DNA of 64,000 nt, taken from the NCBI RefSeq assembly GCF_002936985.1, contig NZ_MPZN01000006.1:26116-90115 (forward strand), in the 5' to 3' direction. Made by a program: the position numbers and the translations under genes. Positions 52,118 to 62,501 of this stretch are shown here, piece after piece. The notes beneath the pieces were generated by a model, which saw nothing but the letters and a program-made list of their open reading frames with translations, searched no databases and was not told the origin of the DNA. Positions within the stretch are counted from its first letter, which is position 1. Each line of letters opens with the position of its first letter. The DNA comes from Microterricola pindariensis. GTDB lineage: Bacteria; Actinomycetota; Actinomycetes; Actinomycetales; Microbacteriaceae.

Positions 52118-54487
52118 CTAGCCCTGCGCGATGCCGCGCAACACCGCCCGCACGATGGAGGCCGCGTCGATGCCGTGGGAGCGGTAGACGCTCTCCAGAT
52201 CGCCCGACTGGCCGAGCTGGGAGACGCCGAGGTGCGCGGCCTGCACCCCGTTCACGCCGGCCAGGAACGACAGGGTGTGCGGGTGGCCGTCGAGCACGGT
52301 GACGAGTGGGGCCGCCCGGTGGGCGGGCAGGATGTCGCGCAGGATCCACTCGCCGGCATCCGCGCTGCCTGCCTCGCCGTTCGCCTGGCCGGTCCTGGCC
52401 TGCAGGGCGTCGAAGAGCAGCCCGGCGTTGGTGACGCAGACGACGTCGACGTGCACGCCGGCCTCGGCCAGGGTGTCGCGGGCGGCGATGGCCTCCGGCA
52501 CCAGCGCGCCCATCGCCGCGATGGTCGCGTGCGGCGCCCCACCGGCCTGGGGCGAGCGCAGCAGGTAGCCGCCGGCCAGCACCTGCCGGCGGCGGAGCTC
52601 GCGGGCCTCCGGCAACGCCGGCACCCCGGCGAGGTCCTGCTGCACCGGCCGGGTCGACAGCCGGAGGTAGCTGGAGCTGCCACCCGGGATCCCGATGCGG
52701 CGGATGCACTCCAGCAGCATCCACTCCACCTCGAGCGCGAACGCCGGCTCGTAGCTGAGCAGGCCGGGCTGCTGCAGCCCGATCGCCGGGGTGAGCAGCG
52801 ACTGGTGGGCGCCGCCCTCGGCGGCCAGGGTGACGCCGGAGGGCGTGCCGACCAAGATCGACTGGCCGCCCGCGTACATGCCGAACGTCCACGGCTCCAG
52901 CGCGCGGGCGATGAACGGGTCATAGACGACGCCGATCGGGATGAGCGGGAAGCCCCAGCGGCTCCATGTCGCGCCGAGCTCGCCGAGCAGGCCGACCAGG
53001 TTCGTCTCGGCGATGCCGAGTTCAATGTGGCGCCCCTCTGCGCTCTCCTCCCAGTGCAGGATCGTCTCCGGGTCATCGTCGAACCAGTCCCGGGAGGGAG
53101 CAGCCGACCAGACCTTGGCCTTGTTCACCCAGCCGCCGAGGTTGGTGCTGGAGCTGACATCCGGGCTCACCGTCACCACGCGCTCCGCGATGGCGGGGGC
53201 GCGCCGGGTGAGGTCGAGCAGGGTGCGGCCGAGCGCCGCCTGGGTCGTGCTCGTGCCGCGCGGAACCCAGCCGAGGTCGGTGGGCGGCCTGAAGGCGCCG
53301 GCGGCCGGAACCGGATCGCGGCGCAGCAGCGCCGCGCGCTCCGCGCAGAGGGCGCCCTCGGCCGAGCCGGGCTCGAAGACCTGGAACGGGTCGGCCGGGT
53401 CCCGGCCGACGGAGGCGGCGTACTGCTCGAACTGGGCCGGGGTCAGCTGTGCGGAGTGGTTCTGCGGGTGCCCCTCCATCGGCAGGTTCCTGCCCTTGAC
53501 CGTGTAGGCGAAGACCACGGTCGGCCGGGTGTCGTCGATGGCGGCGAACGACTGCCGCAGGGTGTCGTGGTCGTGCCCGCCCAGGTTGCCGACCGCCGCC
53601 CGCAGCGCGGCCGGGCCGACATCCGCCAGCAGCTGGCGCAGCTCGGGCCAGCGCTCGCCGCAGAGCCGGTCGAGCAGCTGCTCGTCGGAGCTGCGCAGCA
53701 GCCGCTGGTACTCGGGGTTGGTCATGGTGTCGATACGCGCGCGCAGCCGCTCGCCGCCCGGCCGGGCGAACAGGCCCTCGAGCAGGCGGCCGTACTTGGC
53801 CACGAGCACCTGCCAGCCGGCGGCCTCGAACATGGCCGAGAGCTTGGTGACGCTCACGGCCGGCACGACCCGGTCGAGCGACTGCCGGTTGAAGTCGACC
53901 ACCCAGACCAGCTCGCCGAGGTGCTCAACGGCCGGGTCGCCCATGGCCTCCCAGATCGCGCCCTCGTCGAGCTCGGCGTCGCCGATCAGGGCGTACTGCC
54001 GGCCGGTGCCGGCGCGGCCGCCGTGGTTCTCCACGTAGCGGCGGGCGATCGCGCCCCAGAGCGGGGCGGTGGCGCCGAGCCCGACGGAGCCGGTCGAGTA
54101 GTCGACGGGATCGGGGTCCTTGGTGCGGCTCGGGTAGCTCTGCAGCCCGCCGAACTCGCGCAGGCCGGCTAGCGCGGCCGGGTCGAGCTCGCCGAGCAGG
54201 GCGTTGATGGCGTGCAACACGGGGGAGGCGTGCGGCTTCACCGAGACGCGGTCGCCGGAGCGGAGCTGCTCGAACCAGAGCTGGGTCATGATCGTCGTCA
54301 TCGACGCGCACGAGGCCTGGTGGCCGCCGACCTTCAGCCCGAGCGGGTTCGGGCGCACGTGGTTGGCGTGGTGGATGCTCGCCGTCGAGAGCCAGAGCAC
54401 GCGCTGCTCGATGGCCGAGAGGAGGGCGTCGCGCCCGCGGGCGGCTGCCTCGGTCGGCGGTGCTGTGGGGCTGAGTGTGACGGACAC
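52118..54487 (-). CDS. Thiamine-diphosphate enzyme, transketolase / pyruvate dehydrogenase E1 (AceE)-like
   Basis: A 789-residue protein with transketolase-type layout. The diphosphate-binding stretch GDAELDEGAIWEAMG (GDG-like) ends in WVVDFNRQSLDRVV as in AceE, and the pyrimidine domain shows HIELGIAETNLVGLLGELG. It is about 100 residues shorter than AceE (885-920). The role may be pyruvate or another 2-oxo acid decarboxylation; the electron and acyl acceptors are unknown, as no E2/E3 is nearby. The GTG at 54487 has an AAGGAG site. It is divergent from an Lrp regulator. Confidence 0.8.
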   Translation of the reverse strand: MSVTLSPTAPPTEAAARGRDALLSAIEQRVLWLSTASIHHANHVRPNPLGLKVGGHQASCASMTTIMTQLWFEQLRSGDRVSVKPHASPVLHAINALLGELDPAALAGLREFGGLQSYPSRTKDPDPVDYSTGSVGLGATAPLWGAIARRYVENHGGRAGTGRQYALIGDAELDEGAIWEAMGDPAVEHLGELVWVVDFNRQSLDRVVPAVSVTKLSAMFEAAGWQVLVAKYGRLLEGLFARPGGERLRARIDTMTNPEYQRLLRSSDEQLLDRLCGERWPELRQLLADVGPAALRAAVGNLGGHDHDTLRQSFAAIDDTRPTVVFAYTVKGRNLPMEGHPQNHSAQLTPAQFEQYAASVGRDPADPFQVFEPGSAEGALCAERAALLRRDPVPAAGAFRPPTDLGWVPRGTSTTQAALGRTLLDLTRRAPAIAERVVTVSPDVSSSTNLGGWVNKAKVWSAAPSRDWFDDDPETILHWEESAEGRHIELGIAETNLVGLLGELGATWSRWGFPLIPIGVVYDPFIARALEPWTFGMYAGGQSILVGTPSGVTLAAEGGAHQSLLTPAIGLQQPGLLSYEPAFALEVEWMLLECIRRIGIPGGSSSYLRLSTRPVQQDLAGVPALPEARELRRRQVLAGGYLLRSPQAGGAPHATIAAMGALVPEAIAARDTLAEAGVHVDVVCVTNAGLLFDALQARTGQANGEAGSADAGEWILRDILPAHRAAPLVTVLDGHPHTLSFLAGVNGVQAAHLGVSQLGQSGDLESVYRSHGIDAASIVRAVLRGIAQG

Positions 54488-54520
54488 GGTGACTCCTTCG
54501 TCGGCGTTGCGGCTGTGCTG

Positions 54521-54548
54521 GCACAATCGTCGGATGAATGCGCACAAT
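54521..54548. promoter_or_regulatory. Candidate Lrp sites between the AceE-like and Lrp genes
   Basis: GCACAATCG (54521-54529) recurs as GCACAATGG (54542-54550), exactly 21 bp later, two helical turns. CACTTGTG (54585-54592) is a further short palindrome. The phasing suits an Lrp oligomer. The evidence is weak. Confidence 0.35.
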
Positions 54549-54621
54549 GGGCAACAGATCGGCTAGATTTCAGTCAGAATGACGCACTTGTGTGCCACCC
54601 AACGGAGTGAGGCCAGACAAT

Positions 54622-55122
54622 ATGACTGATCGCGTGATCGATTCGACGGATGCCGCGCTGCTGCTGGCGCTCGCCGACTACCCGCGGGCCACCGCCGTGG
54701 CCCTCGCCGAGACGACGGGGCTGGCCAGGAGCACCGTGCACAGCAGGCTGAACCGGCTGGAGTCCGAGGTGCTCTCCGACGCGCTGCGCCGGGTTGACCC
54801 GGCATCCGTCGGCCTGCCGCTCAGCGCCTTCATCTTCGCCCACGTCACCCAGCAGAAGCTCTCGCAGCTTCCGGAGAGCCTTGCCCTGATCCCCGAGGTG
54901 ATCGAGGTGTTCGGAGTCTCCGGCGACTGGGACCTGTTGATCCGGGTGGCCGCCGCCGACGCCGACGACCTCTACCGGGTCGCCGACCTGGTGCTCAGCA
55001 CTCCGGGCATCGAGCGCACCTCCACGGTGCTGGCAATGAAGCACATGGTGCCCTACCGCACCCAGCCGCTGATCGAGCGGGTGCGGGCGGGCACTCGCAG
55101 CGCGGAGGCGCGACTACTCTAG
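54622..55122 (+). CDS. Lrp/AsnC-family transcriptional regulator
   Basis: The 166-residue protein has an N-terminal helix-turn-helix AVALAETTGLARSTVHSRLNRLE (shown in part) and a C-terminal ligand-binding domain (VIEVFGVSGDWDLLIRVAA and DLVLSTPGIERTSTVLAM) as in Lrp. It lies between the divergent AceE-like gene and pta-ackA, in the direction of the latter. It probably controls the thiamine enzyme and perhaps acetate formation; the ligand is unknown, although Lrp proteins often bind amino acids or pyruvate-related acids. Confidence 0.87.
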   Translation: MTDRVIDSTDAALLLALADYPRATAVALAETTGLARSTVHSRLNRLESEVLSDALRRVDPASVGLPLSAFIFAHVTQQKLSQLPESLALIPEVIEVFGVSGDWDLLIRVAAADADDLYRVADLVLSTPGIERTSTVLAMKHMVPYRTQPLIERVRAGTRSAEARLL

Positions 55123-55126
55123 GAGG

Positions 55127-57232
55127 GTGGCTGGAAGCATTTACATCACGTCCGTCGAGGGGCACTCCGGGAAGTCGACCATTGCGCTCGGCACGGTCGA
55201 CACCCTCTCCCACCAGGTGCGGCGGGTCGGCGTCTTCCGCCCCATCGCCCGCTCGACCGCAGAGCGCGACTATGTCGTCGAGCTGCTGCTCGGCCACGAC
55301 AGCGTGTCCCTCGAGTACGAGGAGTGCATCGGCGTCAGCTACGACGAGGTGCATGAGAACGCGGATGCCGCCCTCTCCCGCATCGTCGAGCGCTACAAGG
55401 CCGTCGAGGCCAAGTGCGACGCCGTCGTCATCCTCGGCTCCGACTACACCGACGTCGGCAGCCCGACCGAGCTGAGCTACAACGCGCGCATCGCCGCCAA
55501 CCTGGGCGCCCCGGTGCTGCTGGTGCTCGGCGGGCGCTCCAGCCAGGTCTCCGGCGAGCGGCTCGGCCAGGCCGACCCGCGCACCCCGGCGCACATGCAC
55601 GACATCACCGAGCTGGCCCTGCACGAGCTGCACTCGGCCCACGCCACCCTGCTGGCCGTCATCGCCAACCGGGCGGATGCCAGCCAGATGGAGGCCGTGC
55701 GCGCGGCGATCGTCTCCGCGCAGCCGAACGTGCCCGTCTGGGTGATCCCCGAGGACCCGTACCTGATCGCCCCGAGCATGGAGTCGATCATGCAGGCGAC
55801 CGGCGGCACCCTGATCAAGGGCAACCCCGAGCTGCTCGCCCGCGAGGCGCTCGGCGTCGTCGTGGCCGGCATGGGCATGGTCAACGTGCTGCCCCGGCTC
55901 ACCCAGGGCGCCGTGCTCGTCGTCGCCGGCGACCGCACCGAGGTGCTGCTCGCGGCGATGATGGCGCAGACATCCGGCACCTTCCCGTCGATCGCCGGCG
56001 TCGTGCTGAACGGTGGTTTCGAGCTGCCGGAGCCGATCGAGCGCCTGCTCGACGGGCTCCCGCAGACCTTGCCGATCATCCGCACCGAGCTCGGCACGTA
56101 CGACACGATCGTCGCGATCACCCGCACCCGCGGCCGGCTGGCCGCCGACTCGCAGCGCAAGTACGACGCCGCCCTGGCCCTGTTCGAGCAGCACGTGGAC
56201 GCCGCGGAGCTGCTCGGGCTGCTGAACCTCAGCCGCTCCACCGTCGTCACCCCGCTCATGTTCGAGTACGGCCTGATCGAGCAGGCGCGTGCGGCCAAGC
56301 GCCACATCGTGCTGCCGGAGGGCGGCGATGACCGCGTGCTGCGCGCCGCCGCCACCGTCCTGGCCCGCGGCATCGCCCGGCTGACCATCCTGGGCGAGCC
56401 GATCGAGGTGCACTCGCGCGCCATCGAGCTCGGCGTGGACATCTCCGCCGCCGAGGTGGTCAGCCCCTACGACGACGTGCTGCGGTTCAAGTTCGCCGGG
56501 GAGTACGCGAAGCTGCGCTCGCACAAGGGCATCTCGCTCGAGCAGGCCCGCGACACCGTCACCGACCCCTCCTACTTCGGCACCATGATGGTGCACATGG
56601 GCCTCGCCGACGGCATGGTCTCCGGCGCCGCCCACACCACGGCGCACACCATCCGCCCGGCGTTCGAGATCATCAAGACCCGGCCGGATGTCTCCGTCGT
56701 GTCCAGCGTCTTCCTGATGTCGCTGGCCGACCGCGTGCTCGTCTACGGCGACTGCGCCGTCATCCCCGACCCGACCGCCACCCAGCTGGCCGACATCGCG
56801 CTCTCCTCGGCCGAGACCGCCGCGCAGTTCGGCATCGAGCCGCGGGTCGCCATGCTCTCCTACTCGACCGGGGAGTCCGGCTCCGGCGTCGACGTCGACA
56901 AGGTGCGCGAGGCCACCGCCCTCGTGCGCGAGCGCCGCCCGTCGCTGCCGGTCGAGGGCCCGATCCAGTACGACGCCGCCGCGGACGCCGCCGTCGCGGC
57001 ATCCAAGATGCCCGGCTCGGAGGTGGCGGGCAAGGCGACGGTGTTCATCTTCCCCGACCTGAACACCGGCAACAACACCTACAAGGCGGTGCAGCGCAGC
57101 GCCGGCGCGGTGGCGATGGGCCCCGTGCTGCAGGGCCTGAACAAGCCGATCAACGATCTCTCCAGAGGAGCCCTGGTGCAGGACATCGTGAACACCATCG
57201 CCATCACCGCGATTCAGGCGGCCACCTCATGA
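55127..57232 (+). CDS. pta: Phosphate acetyltransferase (long form)
   Basis: A 701-residue enzyme that makes acetyl phosphate from acetyl-CoA. It has an N-terminal BioD-like P-loop domain (GHSGKSTIA, about residues 12-20), a middle DRTGG domain (VVAGDRTEVLLAAMM), and a C-terminal PTA domain (residues about 375-700; HIVLPEGGDDRVLRAAA and PDLNTGNNTYKAVQRSAGA). The start is GTG at 55127, only five bases after the Lrp stop, with GGAGG immediately ahead of it. It overlaps ackA by four bases. Confidence 0.93.
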   Translation: MAGSIYITSVEGHSGKSTIALGTVDTLSHQVRRVGVFRPIARSTAERDYVVELLLGHDSVSLEYEECIGVSYDEVHENADAALSRIVERYKAVEAKCDAVVILGSDYTDVGSPTELSYNARIAANLGAPVLLVLGGRSSQVSGERLGQADPRTPAHMHDITELALHELHSAHATLLAVIANRADASQMEAVRAAIVSAQPNVPVWVIPEDPYLIAPSMESIMQATGGTLIKGNPELLAREALGVVVAGMGMVNVLPRLTQGAVLVVAGDRTEVLLAAMMAQTSGTFPSIAGVVLNGGFELPEPIERLLDGLPQTLPIIRTELGTYDTIVAITRTRGRLAADSQRKYDAALALFEQHVDAAELLGLLNLSRSTVVTPLMFEYGLIEQARAAKRHIVLPEGGDDRVLRAAATVLARGIARLTILGEPIEVHSRAIELGVDISAAEVVSPYDDVLRFKFAGEYAKLRSHKGISLEQARDTVTDPSYFGTMMVHMGLADGMVSGAAHTTAHTIRPAFEIIKTRPDVSVVSSVFLMSLADRVLVYGDCAVIPDPTATQLADIALSSAETAAQFGIEPRVAMLSYSTGESGSGVDVDKVREATALVRERRPSLPVEGPIQYDAAADAAVAASKMPGSEVAGKATVFIFPDLNTGNNTYKAVQRSAGAVAMGPVLQGLNKPINDLSRGALVQDIVNTIAITAIQAATS

Positions 57233-58353
57233 GCTCCGTCTTCGTCGTCAACTCCGGCTCCTCCTCGCTCAAGTACCAGCTGATCGACCTGGGGACGGGG
57301 GCCTCCCGCCTGAGCGGCCTGATCGAGCGCATCGGCGAGCCGGACTCGTTCATCAGCGACCACTCCGAGGCGATGAACGTCGTGCTGGCCAAGCTCGGCG
57401 TCGTCGACGACCTGATCGCCGTGGGCCACCGTGTCGTGCACGGCGGCAGCGAGTTCGACGGCCCCACCCTCGTCACCGCCGAGGTGGAGCGCGAGATCGA
57501 GGCGCTGTCGCGCCTGGCCCCACTGCACAACCCGGCCAACCTGCTCGGCATCCGGGCCGCGAAGAAGGCGCTGCCGCACGTGCCGCACGTCGTCGTCTTC
57601 GACACCGCGTTCCACCAGACCATGTCGCCGGCGGCCTACACCTACGCCATCGACAAGGACGTCGCCCGCGAGTACAAGGTGCGCCGCTACGGCTTCCACG
57701 GCACCTCGCACAAGTACGTCTCCGAGCAGGCGGCCGTGCTGTTGGGCAAGCCGCTCGGCGCTGTGCGCACCATCGTGCTGCACCTCGGCAACGGGGCGTC
57801 CGTCGCCGCGATCGACGGCGGCAGGTCCGTCGACACGTCGATGGGGCTCACCCCGCTGCAGGGCCTGGTCATGGGCACCCGCTCCGGCGACCTCGACCCG
57901 GCCGTGCTGATCCACCTCAACCGCGCGGCCGGCATGAGCATCGCCGAGCTTGACGTGCTGCTGAACAAGCAGAGCGGCCTGCTGGGGCTCACCGGCATGG
58001 GCGACATGCGCGATGTGCAGGATGCCGCCATCAACGGCAACGAGGAGGCGGAGCTCGCCCTGCAGGTCTGGCGGCACCGGATCCGGCACTACATCGGCGC
58101 CTACTACGCCCAGCTCGGCGGCCTGGACGCCGTCGTCTTCACGGCCGGCATCGGCGAGAACAACGCCCTGTTGCGCCGGCGGGCCCTCGCCGGGCTCGAG
58201 CACCTCGGCATCCAGATCGACAACGACCGCAACGAGCTGGCCTCGCGCGCGGCGCGCGTGATCTCCCCGGCCGGCGCGCAGGTGACCGTGATGGTCATCC
58301 CCACCAACGAGGAGCTCGAGATCGCCCGCCAGGTGGAGTCGCTGCTCGCCTAG
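57229..58353 (+). CDS. ackA: Acetate kinase
   Basis: The 374-residue enzyme makes acetate and ATP from acetyl phosphate. Family marks are VVNSGSSSLKYQL at the N-terminus, GHRVVHGG, the catalytic-region VVFDTAFHQTM, RYGFHGTSHKYV, and VFTAGIGENNALLRR. The ATG overlaps the pta stop, so the two products should be made in equal amounts. A hairpin terminator follows. Confidence 0.95.
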   Translation: MSSVFVVNSGSSSLKYQLIDLGTGASRLSGLIERIGEPDSFISDHSEAMNVVLAKLGVVDDLIAVGHRVVHGGSEFDGPTLVTAEVEREIEALSRLAPLHNPANLLGIRAAKKALPHVPHVVVFDTAFHQTMSPAAYTYAIDKDVAREYKVRRYGFHGTSHKYVSEQAAVLLGKPLGAVRTIVLHLGNGASVAAIDGGRSVDTSMGLTPLQGLVMGTRSGDLDPAVLIHLNRAAGMSIAELDVLLNKQSGLLGLTGMGDMRDVQDAAINGNEEAELALQVWRHRIRHYIGAYYAQLGGLDAVVFTAGIGENNALLRRRALAGLEHLGIQIDNDRNELASRAARVISPAGAQVTVMVIPTNEELEIARQVESLLA

Positions 58354-58360
58354 CGGGTTC

Positions 58361-58387
58361 GCGGATGCCGCGGCCCGCGGCATCCGC
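58361..58387. terminator. Terminator between ackA and the aldo/keto reductase
   Basis: GCGGATGCCGCGG (58361-58373) and CCGCGGCATCCGC (58375-58387) are exact complements with one base between, so the stem is 12 bp around a short loop. It is eight bases after the ackA stop and ends nine bases before the convergent gene. Confidence 0.75.
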
Positions 58388-58395
58388 AGCGCGCG

Positions 58396-60084
<1,689 letters not shown>

Positions 60085-61518
60085 TCAGAACGGTGGGCCG
60101 TCGTCGACGAGGCGTGCCGACTCTGTTCGGCGTGGTGAGCCCGTCGAAACCTGTGACCCGGATTGCCCCGGATGTCGGGGTGGGGCGTGTTGCATGCGGG
60201 ACGGTGTCGTCGTGTACTCCCGGCCGCCCGGGGAGGTCCAGCTCAGGGTGCCGTTGCCGGTCTGCTGGACGCGCCAGCGGGAGTTGTGCTTGAGCCGGTG
60301 GTGCTTCTTGCAGAGCACGGCCAGGTTCGCCTCGACGGTCAGCCCGCCGTTCTCCCAGGCCCGGGTGTGGTCGGTCTCGGAGCGCTCGGCTTTGCGGGTG
60401 CAGCCGGGGAACCGGCAGGTCTCGTCCCGGTAGAGGATCCAGCGCCGCATCGAGGCGCTCAGCCGGTACTGGGTGGGGTCGAGCTGCAGCGGGGTGCCGT
60501 CGAGCGGGTCGGTGAGGATGCGGTGCAGGGTCGGCGCCTGGGCGACGAGTCGCCGGCCGGTGGCGGCGTCGATCGGGCCGTAGCCGTGCAGCTCGGCCGG
60601 CTCCTCGGAGGTGCCGATCAGGGTGTCGATGCCGATCGTGAGTTTGGGGACGGCGACGAAGACCTCGGGGCGGGAGAACGCCAGCGTCGGGATGTGGGTC
60701 TGGCCGTCGTCGGTGCTCTGCGCGGGGAGGCCGAGCAGCAGCTCGGCGGCGATGTCTGCCTCGAGTTGGGCGTGGGTGCCCGAGCCGAGGATGCCGTCCG
60801 CCGTCTCGCCTGCGGCCTCATTCGCTGCCACCACGTCTGCCCCCAGCTCGCCGGCCTCGGCCGCCTCCTTCTGCGCCTCCGTGGCAAGATCGCCCACCCT
60901 GGTACTGATGGCCAGCGCTTTCTCCGCCTCCAGGTAGAGGTGCAGCCAGGCCATCCCGTCGGCGTCGGGTTCGAACACCAGCCGCCGGTCCGCCCTCGAG
61001 CGGGCCGCGCGCTCGGCGAGGGCGTCCGGGTGCAGCCGGTCGCGGAGCCGGGCCACAGCTTTGTGGAATGCGGACACGTTCATGGTGCGGGCCTTGACGA
61101 GGGCTTCCCGCTCGAAGCGGGGGTGCACGGCGGGCGGCAGGAAGACGGCGGCGGCGAGGATCTCGCGGGCATGCCGCAGGGTGATGGTCCCGGAGCCCAA
61201 CTCGGCCAGCGTGTTGGCGAAGGGCCCGCAGAGCTGGCCGGCCTCATAGATCAGGCCGACCATGGTCCGCTCATGCACCCGCAGGATCAGGGCCAGCTCG
61301 GCGGTGATGCTGCGCCGGGCGAACTGCTCATCCAGGGAGGGTCGGCCGCCGAGCGGGTCGGCGATCACCACCGCCCGGCGCACCGCCTCGTCGATCCGCC
61401 GGTAGCGTTCCGCCTGCAGAACACACTCTGCGGAAGCACTCGAACTCAGCTCGGCCAGGCACGCATCCAGCACCGGGTCGAACCCGATCCCGGGGGCCTG
61501 CGCTGGCGGTGTTTCCAT
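60085..61518 (-). CDS. DUF222-HNH endonuclease-like protein
   Basis: A 477-residue protein with DUF222 helices (about residues 5-330, holding NVSAFHKAVARLRDRLHP) and an HNH nuclease domain (about 365-420): ETCRFPGC, SETDHTRAWENGG and NLAVLCKKHHRLKH. These proteins are very common in Microbacteriaceae and are widely scattered and repeated; the function is unclear, though selfish mobile nucleases are suggested. A copy of the dispersed repeat is read in frame near the C-terminus (about 60134-60152). The gene is the probable source or sister of the fragment at 12707. Confidence 0.85.
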   Translation of the reverse strand: METPPAQAPGIGFDPVLDACLAELSSSASAECVLQAERYRRIDEAVRRAVVIADPLGGRPSLDEQFARRSITAELALILRVHERTMVGLIYEAGQLCGPFANTLAELGSGTITLRHAREILAAAVFLPPAVHPRFEREALVKARTMNVSAFHKAVARLRDRLHPDALAERAARSRADRRLVFEPDADGMAWLHLYLEAEKALAISTRVGDLATEAQKEAAEAGELGADVVAANEAAGETADGILGSGTHAQLEADIAAELLLGLPAQSTDDGQTHIPTLAFSRPEVFVAVPKLTIGIDTLIGTSEEPAELHGYGPIDAATGRRLVAQAPTLHRILTDPLDGTPLQLDPTQYRLSASMRRWILYRDETCRFPGCTRKAERSETDHTRAWENGGLTVEANLAVLCKKHHRLKHNSRWRVQQTGNGTLSWTSPGGREYTTTPSRMQHAPPRHPGQSGSQVSTGSPRRTESARLVDDGPPF

Positions 61519-61701
61519 GCTTGAAGCGTCTCACCGACCACTGACATTCCAAGCCGAAAACGGACCCGAATCGGGGTAATTGTGGACAACTTTGACCGTC
61601 GTTACCTGATTGTGACCTTCGAGCGTCCGGCGCGGGCCAGTGTGGCGGGTTGGCTCCGGGGCTTCGCTCGTTCCTCGCTCAGCCGACGTGGGGAGGGAGG
61701 T

Positions 61702-61804
61702 TCGACCAACTGTGGTGGTGGCAGCCCGCCGCCGCGGCCGACTGCACGTCGGCTGGAGGGGGCCGCGCCGCGACGAAGGAGCAGCGCAGCCCCCGAAGCC
61801 CTGG
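61702..61804. repeat. First copy of a long direct repeat
   Basis: From TCGACCAACTG to GAAGCCCTGG, about 100 bp. It recurs at 61903-62004 with a few changes. An inner GCCGAC/GTCGGC stem is seen in the middle. Confidence 0.75.
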
Positions 61805-61902
61805 AGCAGACAACGAACGATTGCGCCGGCATCCGCGTCGACGCGAGTTCTCCCGCGCGAGCAGGCTCGGGCGATTGCGGCGTAGGGCGCTGGCGCGCCT
61901 GC

Positions 61903-62004
61903 TCGACCAAGGGTGGTGGTGGCAGCCCGCCGCCGCGGCCGTCTGCACGTCGGCTGGAGGGGGCCGCGCCGCGAGGAACGAGCAGCGCAGCCCACGAAGC
62001 CTGG
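61903..62004. repeat. Second copy of a long direct repeat
   Basis: TCGACCAAGGG to GAAGCCTGGG, matching the copy 201 bp upstream with about 90 percent identity. Both copies start near a TCGACCAA, as in dispersed repeats of this family of bacteria. The sequence between the two copies has no other gene. Confidence 0.75.
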
Positions 62005-62113
62005 GAGCCTGCGGGGCACCGCCGCCTGCGGCATTCGCCGGCACGGACCCAGGTCCCGTAAAGGGGTGGCGCGCATGCGCGACCAGCGGGCGACGGGCGA
62101 GGTGTGTCTGGTG

Positions 62114-62242
62114 GGCTCCGGGGCTTCGCTCGTTCGTCGCTCAGCCGACGTGTGGAGAGACGCTCAGCCGACGCGGGGAGGGGTGCTCGGCCCACGTGGG
62201 GAGAGGAGTCCAGCCGACGCGGGGAGGAGCGCTCAGCCGCGG
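62114..62242. repeat. Short tandem repeats and a second copy of the ggctccgggg element
   Basis: GGCTCCGGGGCTTCGCTCGT with the following 17 bases (62114-62150) matches 61652-61688 with one change. From 62139 a unit of about 20-26 bp, close to gctcagccgacgcggggag, is repeated four to five times up to 62242. The whole gap from 61519 to 62351 holds these repeats and no other gene. Confidence 0.7.
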
Positions 62243-62351
62243 TTGTGGGATTGGTGCGGTGACCGTGTGACGGCGCGACCGCGCGGGCGGAATCGGCGAC
62301 TCCCTTGCCAGCCCGTTGCCGCCGCACCTAGAGTCTGCGGTGTGAGGAACC

Positions 62352-62501
62352 GTGGCTGACCCCATCCCGAGCATCACCGCGGCCGTGCTGCTCGCTTTCG
62401 TCGGGTTGCTCCTGGTCGCCGTGCTCATGCTCGCTCGACTCGTCATCCGAAGCTGGCGGATGTCGCGACGCACTCGTGGGCAGCGCGGGGAGCGCGCATG
62501 A
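62352..62501 (+). CDS. Small single-helix membrane protein, unknown function
   Basis: A 49-residue protein with GTG start at 62352, seven bases after a GAGGA ribosome site. One hydrophobic helix covers about residues 8-32 (ITAAVLLAFVGLLLVAVLM), followed by a very basic tail (RMSRRTRGQRGERA). No homologue is recognised. Its stop overlaps the thioesterase start (ATGA), which supports a genuine translation unit. Confidence 0.6.
   Translation: MADPIPSITAAVLLAFVGLLLVAVLMLARLVIRSWRMSRRTRGQRGERA

Noticed and set aside
52106..54172. Plus-strand reading of about 688 codons opposite the AceE-like gene
   Set aside because: It is a shadow; no domain pattern is seen and it starts inside the terminator region.
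62139..62242. Short tandem repeats as a CRISPR array
   Set aside because: Units of 20-26 bp follow each other directly, without unique spacers, and no cas gene is present.
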